DNA from: DASPXY01 sp038227745
GTDB lineage: Bacteria; Planctomycetota; Planctomycetia; Gemmatales; Gemmataceae
Direction: 5' to 3'
DNA length: 15,613 bases
NCBI GenBank assembly: GCA_038227745.1
Contig: JBBRPS010000148.1
Location: 1-15,613, forward strand
The position numbers were made by a program, and so were the translations under genes. Below, in pieces: positions 10,801 to 15,613 of the stretch. The notes beneath the pieces are model-generated. The model was not told where the DNA came from, did no database searches, and saw only the letters and a list, made by a program, of their open reading frames with translations. Every line of letters starts with the position of its first letter. The first letter of the stretch is position 1.

Positions 10801-11678
10801 TGGCACCGGAGTGCCTGATCGTCGTCCCGGACGGGGCCCTGCACAAGCTGCCGTTCGAGGCCCTGCTCCTGAAGGCCGGCGAGCGGCCCGTCTACGCCCT
10901 CGATGAACTGCCGCCGCTGGTCTACGCCCCGTCGGTGGCGGTCCTCGCCCGGCTCGCCGACCAACCGCCCGCGGCGCCGGCGGGCCTGCGGTCGCTCCTG
11001 ACCGTGGCCGACCCGGCCTACCCCCGGGCCGCGAAGGGCGGGCCGCAGGGCCTGTGGGACCAGTTCCTGCCGCTGCCGCACACCCGGGAGGAGTCCGTGC
11101 GCATCAGCCGTTGCTTCGACCCCGCCCAGGTCCTGGCCCTGCGCGGCGACCGGGCCACGGAAAAGGCGCTGGCGGAGGGATTGGCGGGGCGGCACGTCGT
11201 CCACATCGCGGCCCACGGCATCACCGACGACCGCTTCGGCAACCTGTTCGGGGCACTGGTGCTGACGCCGTCGGCGGGGCGAGCGGCGCCGGGGGACGAC
11301 GGCTTCCTGGAGCTGCACGAGATCCAGACGCTGCCGCTGGACCGCTGCGAGCTGGCGGTCCTCAGCGCCTGCAACACGAACGTCGGCCCACAGCGGGCCC
11401 TGGAGGCGGGCGTCACGCTCGTCGTCCCCTTCCTGGCGGCCGGCGCTCGCCGCGTGGTCGCCAGCCATTGGAGCGTCGATGACGAGTCCACGGCGGAGTT
11501 GATGGCACGGTTCTTCCGCGAGGTGACCGCCGTCAACGCCGGGCGGCCGGCGGCGTACGCCCGGGCCCTGCGGGACGCCCGGCGCCAGGTGCGCGCCCGG
11601 GCCGGCTGGTCGGTGCCTTACTTCTGGGCGCCCTTCGTCCTGGTCGGCCCCCCCGACGGGACGGGGGTTGCCCCGTGA
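7851..11678 (+). CDS. Secreted TPR-repeat protein with C-terminal CHAT (caspase-like) protease domain
   Basis: A 1275-residue protein, ATG 7851 with GGAGG about 10 nt upstream. Residues 1-35 are a signal peptide: basic start, hydrophobic VFALALGGFLCVAA, and a probable ASA cleavage site before QSLSV. Residues about 40-720 are TPR-like helical repeats (ADELYRADKLPQAETLYRQAL; YNLLGNCTAHDGDYAEAIKHF; NYLGLTREAQGRTDDAVALY). A linker (AVIAVARGRSRTLLDQLL) leads into the CHAT domain at about 820-1275, with the His motif HIAAHG (His1122) and the Cys motif LSACNT (Cys1174) both intact. CHAT is a clan CD family related to caspases and separase, also known from CRISPR-linked TPR-CHAT effectors. The signal peptide places this one outside the cytoplasm, unlike those effectors. 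It follows the DUF4384 kinase, so a shared pathway is likely. Substrate unknown. Confidence 0.92.
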   Translation: MNANVATARRWRGVFALALGGFLCVAARPGPASAQSLSVTLRRADELYRADKLPQAETLYRQALNTADGTDRRHCSERLLDIYAQVGRPDQAIQTGLDYERWLRRVGDLARARELALDLGHWHLVLGHFVAAESHLRRALAEVKGAALPPARQVVALTYLALAAEKKGDRAQAGQAWRDVEAFALAWLDDPRREFDMPLRIACVCRLVDSYRFQGRAKEAILRLEKILPAFDGLKKPDPVGLRDALRQLAAHLKAVGRLADAEKRLKEALALHRQQVTGDPVTLADLSWELADVLERQGQTKEAAPHWGQAARQYRAALADSRAGALVAFWKLHELYQRTSQYQRALKLTQGQAEQWAGGLIEPRLHAEQGRLHVLLGEYAPSRPLLAGAVRDLEGQSPLNLVELPAALLTLGVAELATGDRARAEKAGRRCLDLYRVHGLPDDLVLVEAYNLLGNCTAHDGDYAEAIKHFRAGVGRCPGLGPAADRPHYNLLLNIALLLKAQGDQERALIACRDARSVYQRFAAPDALGFAALDAAAAAILAARARLDEANALAPKILERCRKHDIVRGPLVLTARHCQALFHLPKRNFDAAERAWREVEELHGPKSPLRPRTLNYLGLTREAQGRTDDAVALYRAAQKLQAQNPRAFPVTHFTTLWRLASLADRRGERAEARALLEGAVAVVEKARLRTYGDAQQRAAFFAQFAPAFEQLVAWAVRDGDVPAAVIAVARGRSRTLLDQLLLANIDPRQGLQGPQGEELRRREEGLRKRIAALRARALLITPESLDTEKARRLLTDLDAAQRDYSEAYREILNASPVYRNLAGQEFTAATLRRLRDRALGPKKLLLVYHVGRRESHLLLLGDRSAEAFALTVPAAVAERAAPPAPPLLADVLGRTRGIRLKAELGQPDLPPPAAAAAAVPLGQDVLRALVGHYLQQVSDPTFRPTRGLRLQPRGATRPLPAQRPELLADVVLPAAARVRIRELAPECLIVVPDGALHKLPFEALLLKAGERPVYALDELPPLVYAPSVAVLARLADQPPAAPAGLRSLLTVADPAYPRAAKGGPQGLWDQFLPLPHTREESVRISRCFDPAQVLALRGDRATEKALAEGLAGRHVVHIAAHGITDDRFGNLFGALVLTPSAGRAAPGDDGFLELHEIQTLPLDRCELAVLSACNTNVGPQRALEAGVTLVVPFLAAGARRVVASHWSVDDESTAELMARFFREVTAVNAGRPAAYARALRDARRQVRARAGWSVPYFWAPFVLVGPPDGTGVAP

Positions 11679-11683
11679 ACGGG

Positions 11684-11723
11684 AAAAGGCCACGGGGCTC
11701 CGAAGAAGCGCCACGGCCTTTTT
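11684..11723 (+). terminator. Probable intrinsic terminator after the CHAT gene
   Basis: AAAAGGCC (11684-11691) pairs with GGCCTTTT (11715-11722), with further partial pairing inside, and a run of five T ends the structure. It starts 6 nt after the CHAT stop codon, closing the beta-helix/kinase/CHAT row. Confidence 0.6.
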
Positions 11724-11806
11724 CGCCATTGAAGGTCTCGATCCGCCTACCGCGCCCCGCGGACCGAGGCGATCACCATAATGAACGGGATGGCAGGTTC
11801 TTGAAC

Positions 11807-11836
11807 GCGCCAAAGGGGAGGGCGCCAAAGGGGGCG
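11807..11836 (+). repeat. Two 15-bp tandem repeats upstream of the lipoprotein gene
   Basis: The unit gcgccaaagggg plus three bases occurs twice with a 15-bp period in the 199-bp gap between the terminator and the next gene. No function is evident. No clear promoter was found in this gap. Confidence 0.6.
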
Positions 11837-11922
11837 GGCACGAATAGGGTAACGTTAAGCCGTGGCTCGTCGCTTGCGTCGCTGCGGAAGACATGTCCCT
11901 CGCGGAGAAGGAGGAGCGACCC

Positions 11923-12723
11923 ATGATCCGACTGCTGTCCGCCACCGGTTGTCTGGCCGCGCTGCTGTCCTGCGGCGCCGCTCCCGGGGGAGACAAGGCC
12001 GCCTCGAAACAGGGCGGGAAGGGCGAGCAACAGCTCACCGACTACCTCAAACTGCGGAACGTGAACGGCGGGCAGGTCGTGCCCATCACCGCCGCGCCGC
12101 TGGCGCAGACCTTCCCAGATTACCAGTTCTTCGCGGTCCGCTTCCGCCAGTACCCCGTCGCCCGCGTGCTCCCCGAAGGCATGAAGGCGTCGAACCTCTT
12201 CGCCGTGAGGGGTGACAAAGTGGAAACCCTCAAGACCGGCCAGGGCCTGAAGGGGTTCTTCCGTTCCCACGCCCCGGCGGTGAAGGAAGAGGAGGACGCC
12301 GCTCCTGTGCTGCAGTCCTGGCTGTGGCTCACGCAGGAGTTCGTCCAGGACGGCTTCTATAAGTTTGAGATCGATAAAAGCATCTCCGCCGAGCGGAAGG
12401 GCGGCCGCCTCAGCGTCACCGGGCGCGAGGTGGTGATGGCGGGGGGCAACGGCGAGATCCGCGCGACGCTGACCTTCGATCAGGGCGGCAAGCTGGAGAA
12501 GGCGGTGGAGAAGGTCAAGGTCCGTCCGGGCCCGCGCCCGATCTGCCAGGCGACCAAGCTGCTCGACCCCGACCCGGTCGTGCGCCGCATGGCCGAGCAG
12601 GACCTGCTCTACATGGGGGTGGCGGCGCGAGCGTACCTGATGGAACGGCGCGCCGGGGCAGCGCCCGAGTTGCGTCAGGCCATCGACCGTTTGTGGGAGC
12701 GGATTCAGAAGGAAGGCTGGTAG
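11923..12723 (+). CDS. Putative lipoprotein of unknown function
   Basis: A 266-residue protein. ATG 11923 is chosen because AAGGAGGAG lies about 6-8 nt upstream and the N-terminus MIRLLSATGCLAALLSCGA then looks like a lipoprotein signal with LLSC as lipobox; the frame is open to 11893 without that logic. The mature part has a Lys/Gly-rich stretch, then a mixed beta-rich domain (PDYQFFAVRFRQYPVARVLP; SWLWLTQEFVQDGFYKFEID; REVVMAGGNGEIRATLTFDQ) and a helical C-terminus (RMAEQDLLYMGVAARAYLME) resembling a HEAT-like tail. I do not recognise the family; it is reminiscent of uncharacterised planctomycete exported proteins. The next gene starts 40 bp downstream on the same strand. Confidence 0.75.
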   Translation: MIRLLSATGCLAALLSCGAAPGGDKAASKQGGKGEQQLTDYLKLRNVNGGQVVPITAAPLAQTFPDYQFFAVRFRQYPVARVLPEGMKASNLFAVRGDKVETLKTGQGLKGFFRSHAPAVKEEEDAAPVLQSWLWLTQEFVQDGFYKFEIDKSISAERKGGRLSVTGREVVMAGGNGEIRATLTFDQGGKLEKAVEKVKVRPGPRPICQATKLLDPDPVVRRMAEQDLLYMGVAARAYLMERRAGAAPELRQAIDRLWERIQKEGW

Positions 12724-12763
12724 CAGAAGTCTCGCGGGGCCTCCCCGGACAGAGGGCGTTGCC

Positions 12764-13132
12764 ATGCCGCGCTGGGTGTTCCTGCTGGGCGTCGGTCTGC
12801 TGCTGGTAGCGCTGGCGTTCGTGGTGACGTGCGCGGTACTTGGGCCATCGCCGGGAATCACCGAGGCGAACGTCAGGCGCATCAAGCCGGGGATGAAGCC
12901 GGCAGAGGTGGAGGCCCTGCTCGGCGGGCGACCTGCGCGCATGACTATCGAGTCCTGGGCCGACGAGATGGGCCTCCTGTGGCCGGATCCCGGCGTGTGG
13001 GTTTGGGACGGGGCGACCGGCTCCGCCCGGGTGAGGGTGGACGTGACTGGCCGGGTGGAGAGCGCGCGTTGGGTGCGCCACGGCCCCGGCCCCTCCCTCC
13101 TCGACCGCCTCCGCAAGCAAGCCGGCTTGTGA
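12764..13132 (+). CDS. Small membrane-anchored protein with BamE/SmpA-like domain
   Basis: A 122-residue protein with a hydrophobic N-terminal segment (about 4-26, WVFLLGVGLLLVALAFVV) as an uncleaved anchor or signal. It is followed by ITEANVRRIKPGMKPAEVEALLG, the signature of the BamE/SmpA/OmlA-like fold (two helices after a 'G-M-x-x-x-E-V' turn), then strands such as WVWDGATGSARVRVDVTGRV. True BamE supports outer-membrane protein assembly, but many bacterial proteins with this small domain have other, unknown roles, so no gene symbol is given. GAGGG lies about 8 nt upstream of the ATG. It lies 40 bp after the lipoprotein gene, probably in one operon. Confidence 0.75.
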   Translation: MPRWVFLLGVGLLLVALAFVVTCAVLGPSPGITEANVRRIKPGMKPAEVEALLGGRPARMTIESWADEMGLLWPDPGVWVWDGATGSARVRVDVTGRVESARWVRHGPGPSLLDRLRKQAGL

Positions 13133-13211
13133 CCGCCCCGCGGGCCGCACAGGACGCCGCTGGCGCCGCCCCGCTCACCGCAGAAGCCCGAAGGCTGGCC
13201 AGAGGCAGGAG

Positions 13212-13226
13212 CGGCGTCTGACGCCG
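13212..13226 (+). repeat. Perfect short hairpin downstream of the BamE-like gene
   Basis: CGGCGT and ACGCCG pair across a 3-nt loop, 80 nt after the stop codon of the BamE-like gene. Without a T-run it is only a weak terminator candidate. The rest of the 13133-13253 stretch shows nothing recognisable. Confidence 0.4.
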
Positions 13227-13253
13227 TCCTGGCACGCGGGCGCCCCGGTCAAT

Positions 13254-13329
13254 AGATGCGTCCCCTTTTCGGACTCAAGCGCCTTGTCGGCTCCTCAAGG
13301 GCGGTAAAGGTGCCTGCCCCCTTGAAGCC
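13254..13329. repeat. REP-like element: 15-mer shared with the right-end hairpin, plus an imperfect stem
   Basis: agatgcgtccccttt at 13254-13268 is identical to the 15-mer in both arms of the hairpin at 15377-15447. About 27 bp on, GGCTCCTCAAGGG (13289-13301) can pair with CCCTTGAAGCC (13319-13329) with a 2-nt bulge. The combination lies just downstream of the minus-strand accessory genes and looks like remains of REP-type repeats associated with the nearby RAYT. Confidence 0.5.
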
Positions 13330-13364
13330 TCGGACAAATCTTCCCCATAGCTCCGGGTGGCATC

Positions 13365-13568
13365 TCAGGATGTCGTCAGCACAGCAAAATCCACGGATCG
13401 GGGGTTGTCAGTCCGTGTGGAGGCGTCGAGGATTTCCATCGCCACCACGTCGCCGGCGGCGTCGTAGTCGAGGATCACACCGGGCTTGTCCTCGTCGCTC
13501 TCCTCGACGGCGGCGTTGCGGAAGACGATCCGCAGCACGTCCACCTCGGGGTCGTAGGTCACTTTCAT
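13365..13568 (-). CDS. DUF2283 family protein, possible antitoxin-like partner
   Basis: A 67-residue protein, MKVTYDPEVDVLRIVF, then VEESDEDKPGVILDYD and VVAMEILDAS. This is the full DUF2283 pattern (YDPE near the start, 'PGVILDYD' and 'EILDAS'), and the length fits the family. ATG 13568 shares its A with the stop codon TGA (13570-13568) of the upstream DUF4258 gene, and GGAG lies 6 nt upstream of ATG; a GTG at 13571 is a less likely start. DUF4258 and DUF2283 genes commonly occur as a pair resembling toxin-antitoxin operons, though the biochemistry is poorly established. Translational coupling to the upstream gene is expected, so the frameshift there may lower its expression. Confidence 0.85.
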   Translation of the reverse strand: MKVTYDPEVDVLRIVFRNAAVEESDEDKPGVILDYDAAGDVVAMEILDASTRTDNPRSVDFAVLTTS

Positions 13569-13824
13569 CACTTTCTCCAGTATTTGCCGAGCTTGCTGGT
13601 GCGGTAGACCGTGACGACGAGGTTCGGGTCCACGTCCTCGGCCACGACCGCCCGCAAAAGGAAGATGCGGCCGCCGCCGAAGTCCACCTGCGACTGGTAC
13701 GCCTTCTTCCCGTCCGGGGTGTCAACGACTTGCTGCGGGTTGGCCAGCACGTCGTCCACCAGGGTCTGAGGGATGCCGCGCCGGGCCATCTCCTCCGGGC
13801 ATGGCGAGAGTATCGGAAGCTCAT
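13568..13824 (-). pseudogene. DUF4258 family protein, frameshifted (one G missing)
   Basis: From ATG 13824 the frame reads MSFRYSRHAR, then goes wrong. From about 13789 another frame reads MARRGIPQTLVDDVLANPQQ, and later FLLRAVVAEDVDPNLVVTVYRTSKLGKYWRK. Joined, these give a normal DUF4258 protein of about 85 residues (HAR near the start, 'MARRGI', and the C-terminal YRTSK..KYW). The joint is at 13795-13796, where the minus strand has CGGAGG; one extra G (CGGGAGG, giving HAREEMARRGI) restores the frame, and the 257-nt span then becomes 86 codons. The ATG at 13789 has its GGAGGAG directly adjacent, a poor spacing for internal initiation. Either a true broken gene or a sequencing error. It overlaps DUF2283 by one base. 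Confidence 0.75.
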
Positions 13825-13858
13825 TCCGCGGCCTCCGCGTTCGGCAATGGGCGTCCGT

Positions 13859-14559
13859 TCAGATTCCGGGCTGGGGCTGTTTGCGGGGACGCCCTCGTGG
13901 GTGGCCGCCAATCCGCAGGCGGAGGCGCCGAGCGATGGCCTGCGCCCACCCCTCCTCCCCGAACGGCCGTCCGCTCGTCACCGACCGCCGCCCCGCCTCC
14001 AATTCCCCCGCCGTCAGCGGCGTATGCACCCACGCCCGCCAGCGCGCCTGCCGCACCGCCTCCGTCGCCCCGAGACGCTCCCAGCACGGCAGCACGCTGA
14101 GCAGCGGATCGGCCCTCCCCAGGGCGTGCGCCGCGTAACTGCTCCAGGGGTACTCCGCCAGGTCGGCCACCATGCCGGCGCGCAGGAGGTTCGCTTCGAG
14201 GTAGCGCAGCACCGTCAAGGCATGATCGTCGTCCTGGACCACGGGGCTCTTGAACCGGCCCTGCCAGACGTGCCCGACCGTGGCGTGGCCGCGGTGGTAG
14301 CGCCAGGTGTGGGCCACCGTCAGCGACTGCAGCACGCGGCTGATCGACTGCCCGTCCTCGGGCTGGAGCAGCAAGTGGAAGTGGTAGGTCATCAGGCAGT
14401 AGCCGTACAGGCGGAAGGGGTAGCGCTCCTGCGTCTGCGCCAGCGCCCGCAGGAAGGCGCGGTAGTCATCCTCGGCGCAGAAGACGGCGGCGCGGTTGTT
14501 GCCCGGTTAATGGCGTGGTAGAGCAGGCCATCGGCGGTCGGTCGTGGCTGGCGTCCCAT
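13859..14559 (-). pseudogene. REP-associated tyrosine transposase (RAYT, Y1/HUH family), frameshifted
   Basis: The 3' part, open from 14392, reads MTYHFHLLLQPEDGQSISRV, with the HUH metal-binding motif HFH. It continues with GHVWQGRFKS, then RYLEANLLRAG, which carries the likely catalytic Tyr, and YPWSSYAAHALG, all typical of Y1 transposases of the RAYT kind. The start is at ATG 14559 (MGRQPRPTADGLLYHAINR), and the two parts are in different frames. At 14502-14504 the minus strand has CGGGCAACAACC; one more G (CGGGGC, giving NRGNNRAAVFCAED) joins them into 233 residues, and the span then is 702 nt. RAYTs act on REP hairpins by single-strand cleavage and are usually not self-mobile. Repeats of this type are found nearby. 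Pseudogene or base-calling error. Confidence 0.8.
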
Positions 14560-14596
14560 GACGCCAACCTAGCGACGCGCTGCCCGGCCGACCACC

Positions 14597-14616
14597 AGAA
14601 AATGATCGGACACCAA
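14597..14616. repeat. REP-like half element upstream of the RAYT gene
   Basis: agaaaatgatcggacaccaa resembles the element at 15327-15346, agaaaatgaactgacaccat, sharing AGAAAATGA and GACACCA. It lacks the second arm present there. It lies 38 bp upstream of the RAYT start, where RAYT genes often carry a REP sequence. The rest of the 88-bp gap to the MazF gene shows nothing clear. Confidence 0.5.
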
Positions 14617-14647
14617 CTGCCGCAGCAGCAAGGGAAGGAGCGATGAC

Positions 14648-14998
14648 TCACGTCAGGTCCAGGGCCGCCTTCAGGCAGTCATTGAGTTGCTGTTTGAGAA
14701 CGTCGGCGAGGTGCCCGAGGATCTGGAGGACGCACGATTGATCGACCGTGTACAAGTTGTTGCAGGAGACGAGCGACGGCCCGGTCAGCCCCGATGCGGC
14801 CCCCTCCGGCGTGAACGGGTCAATGAGGAAATGGCTCGGGTCGCCCTGGCGGCGAAGGTTCCCGGTGATCATCGCGACGATGGTCTTGCGGATCTTCGGG
14901 TTGTCCCGGTCGTCCTGCACCACCAGGGCAGGGCGCTTCTTCCCCTGCGGAATATCCGTGAAGGGGAAGTCGAGCCGGACGACGTCTCCCCGCTTCAT
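14648..14998 (-). CDS. MazF/PemK-type endoribonuclease toxin
   Basis: A 116-residue protein, MKRGDVVRLDFPFTDIPQGK, then KRPALVVQDD, KTIVAMITGN and GPSLVSCNNLYTVD. These are the conserved strands of the MazF/PemK fold: the N-terminal 'GDVV' strand, the 'KRPALVV' segment with the active-site Arg, and the 'ITGN' strand with the Thr that often acts in RNA cleavage. Family members are mRNA interferases that cut RNA at short sequences unless bound by an antitoxin. The length is normal and no damage is visible. The ATG overlaps the upstream antitoxin gene by 4 nt (ATGA) with AGGGA about 5 nt upstream, so the two are translationally coupled. The target sequence cannot be predicted. Confidence 0.9.
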   Translation of the reverse strand: MKRGDVVRLDFPFTDIPQGKKRPALVVQDDRDNPKIRKTIVAMITGNLRRQGDPSHFLIDPFTPEGAASGLTGPSLVSCNNLYTVDQSCVLQILGHLADVLKQQLNDCLKAALDLT

Positions 14999-15237
14999 GG
15001 CCGTCCCTGTTGGTAGCTGTCCAGCAGCGGGTCGCGATCGTCGTCTTCCCGCATGTTGTGTTCGATCAGCAGCGCCACGGCCCGCATGTCAGGCATGTCA
15101 TCTTCCAGGAGGGACCGCAGTCGCTCGTACACGTCGGCTCGGAGGATCACGCACTCGGCACCGACCTCGGGAGGGATCACGCGCACAACAGAGCCCTGCA
15201 GAAGTTCCTGACACTGCTGTTCGGTCAGCTCGATCAT
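14995..15237 (-). CDS. Antitoxin of the MazF/PemK-type module
   Basis: An 80-residue protein, MIELTEQQCQELLQGSVVRV, then EVGAECVILRADVYERLRSL and an acidic C-terminus LIEHNMREDDDRDPLLDSYQ. This is the layout of small antitoxins paired with MazF-like toxins in planctomycetes and cyanobacteria: an N-terminal dimerisation/DNA-binding part and an acidic tail that likely wraps the toxin. The frame is open to 15357, but ATG 15237 is chosen for AAGGAG 6 nt upstream and the typical MIELTEQQ start; the upstream extension would run through REP-like DNA. It is first in the operon and overlaps the toxin by 4 nt. Family members usually repress their own operon together with the toxin. Confidence 0.85.
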   Translation of the reverse strand: MIELTEQQCQELLQGSVVRVIPPEVGAECVILRADVYERLRSLLEDDMPDMRAVALLIEHNMREDDDRDPLLDSYQQGRP

Positions 15238-15326
15238 GGTCGTCTCCTTCGCGGGCATCTTACTCACTGCCGGTCTCGGCTTCCAGGTCTCCAGTTTCCG
15301 CCGGGAAATTGGGCGCCGACGTGGGA

Positions 15327-15351
15327 AGAAAATGAACTGACACCATTTTCT
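15327..15351. repeat. REP-like inverted repeat
   Basis: AGAAAATG (15327-15334) and CATTTTCT (15344-15351) form a perfect 8-bp inverted repeat around aactgacac. The left part matches the element at 14597. It lies 90 bp upstream of the antitoxin start and could interfere with or contribute to its promoter region. Confidence 0.6.
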
Positions 15352-15376
15352 CCCCATTTTCTCTCATTTATCCAGG

Positions 15377-15447
15377 GCAGAAAGGGGACGCATCTCAAAT
15401 AATACGGATTCCAGGTTCGTATTATTTGAGATGCGTCCCCTTTCTGC
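15377..15447. repeat. Perfect 29-bp inverted repeat (REP/BIME-like hairpin)
   Basis: Left arm 15377-15405 and right arm 15419-15447 are exact reverse complements over 29 bp, with a 13-nt loop (ggattccaggttc). Each arm contains AGATGCGTCCCCTTT, which also occurs at 13254-13268. The structure would be very stable as RNA or single-stranded DNA. Its pattern fits a pair of REP units in inverted order, a typical RAYT substrate. It could also act as a two-way transcription barrier between the antitoxin operon and whatever lies to the right. Confidence 0.85.
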
Positions 15448-15613
15448 TCCCGGGGGGATGCCGCCCCTGCTCTGCCCGTGCCTCGTATTGTAGCCGCCGC
15501 CAGCGGGAAGGGGAGGGGGCCGGCCCCGCATCGACCGAGGGCGACCGGGTCAACATGCTCACGGCGAATTTCGCCTCAAGCCCCTTGTACCTTCCAAGTT
15601 GCGTAAAACGTCA
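15448..15613. other. Right-edge noncoding stretch with a short palindrome
   Basis: No credible gene is recognised in the last 166 bp. GGCGAA and TTCGCC at 15563-15575 form a perfect 6-bp inverted repeat around one base, a possible operator or small hairpin. An ATG at 15555 opens a frame to the edge but lacks a well-placed ribosome-binding site. Confidence 0.35.
15487..15492 (-). promoter_or_regulatory. Candidate -10 element on the minus strand
   Basis: TACAAT within GGCTACAAT, the same 9-mer as upstream of the sigma factor gene. It could start a transcript toward the antitoxin/toxin pair, but the 250-bp leader would cross the large hairpin, so this link is weak. No clear -35 is seen. Confidence 0.25.

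Noticed and set aside
7797..12038. 1413-codon open frame on the minus strand opposite the CHAT gene
   Set aside because: Its sequence is Arg/Gln/Gly-rich with no domain, and the plus-strand CHAT protein has clear motifs; long antisense frames are expected at this GC content.
13256..14521. 421-codon plus-strand frame across the accessory region
   Set aside because: It lies antisense to DUF2283, DUF4258 and RAYT, each with recognisable family motifs.
15555..15613. Possible gene start at the right edge (MLTANFASSPLYLPSC)
   Set aside because: No ribosome-binding site at a proper distance and too short to judge.

Overview
The window looks like chromosomal DNA of a high-GC planctomycete, most likely in or near the Gemmataceae. 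Three things point that way: a large exported protein with the planctomycete-style N-terminal motif LEDRLAPA, an ECF-type sigma factor of the planctomycete kind, and a transmembrane Ser/Thr kinase with a DUF4384 tail. This is recognition from memory; no search was run. High GC also opens very long antisense reading frames, and these were rejected.

Left part (1-1234). A 5'-truncated IS66-like transposase remnant on the minus strand runs off the left edge and abuts the stop codon of an ECF-like sigma factor (minus). A 426-bp divergent intergenic region with candidate promoter elements follows.

Central module (1235-11723, plus). Three genes lie in a row: a 1474-residue exported beta-helix/adhesin-like protein with a proline-rich repeat stalk and a C-terminal membrane segment; a membrane Ser/Thr kinase with a DUF4384 domain; and a 1275-residue secreted TPR-CHAT protein with an intact His/Cys pair. 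A hairpin-plus-T-run terminator closes the group. All three have export or membrane features, and the divergent sigma factor is a plausible regulator. I read this as a candidate envelope signalling/proteolysis module: the kinase senses or signals across the membrane, the CHAT protein is a possible protease, and the surface protein is a possible substrate or effector. That functional link is inference.

Right-centre (11724-13132, plus). A putative lipoprotein of unknown function and a small membrane-anchored BamE/SmpA-like protein probably form a short operon.

Right part (13133-15613). This is an accessory patch of minus-strand genes: a DUF4258/DUF2283 toxin-antitoxin-like pair, a REP-associated tyrosine transposase (RAYT), and a MazF/PemK-type toxin with its antitoxin. 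REP-like repeats are interspersed, including a perfect 29-bp-arm hairpin. The DUF4258 and RAYT genes each appear to lack a single G in a G run. Either both are broken, or the sequence has homopolymer errors here. No rRNA, tRNA or CRISPR array was seen.
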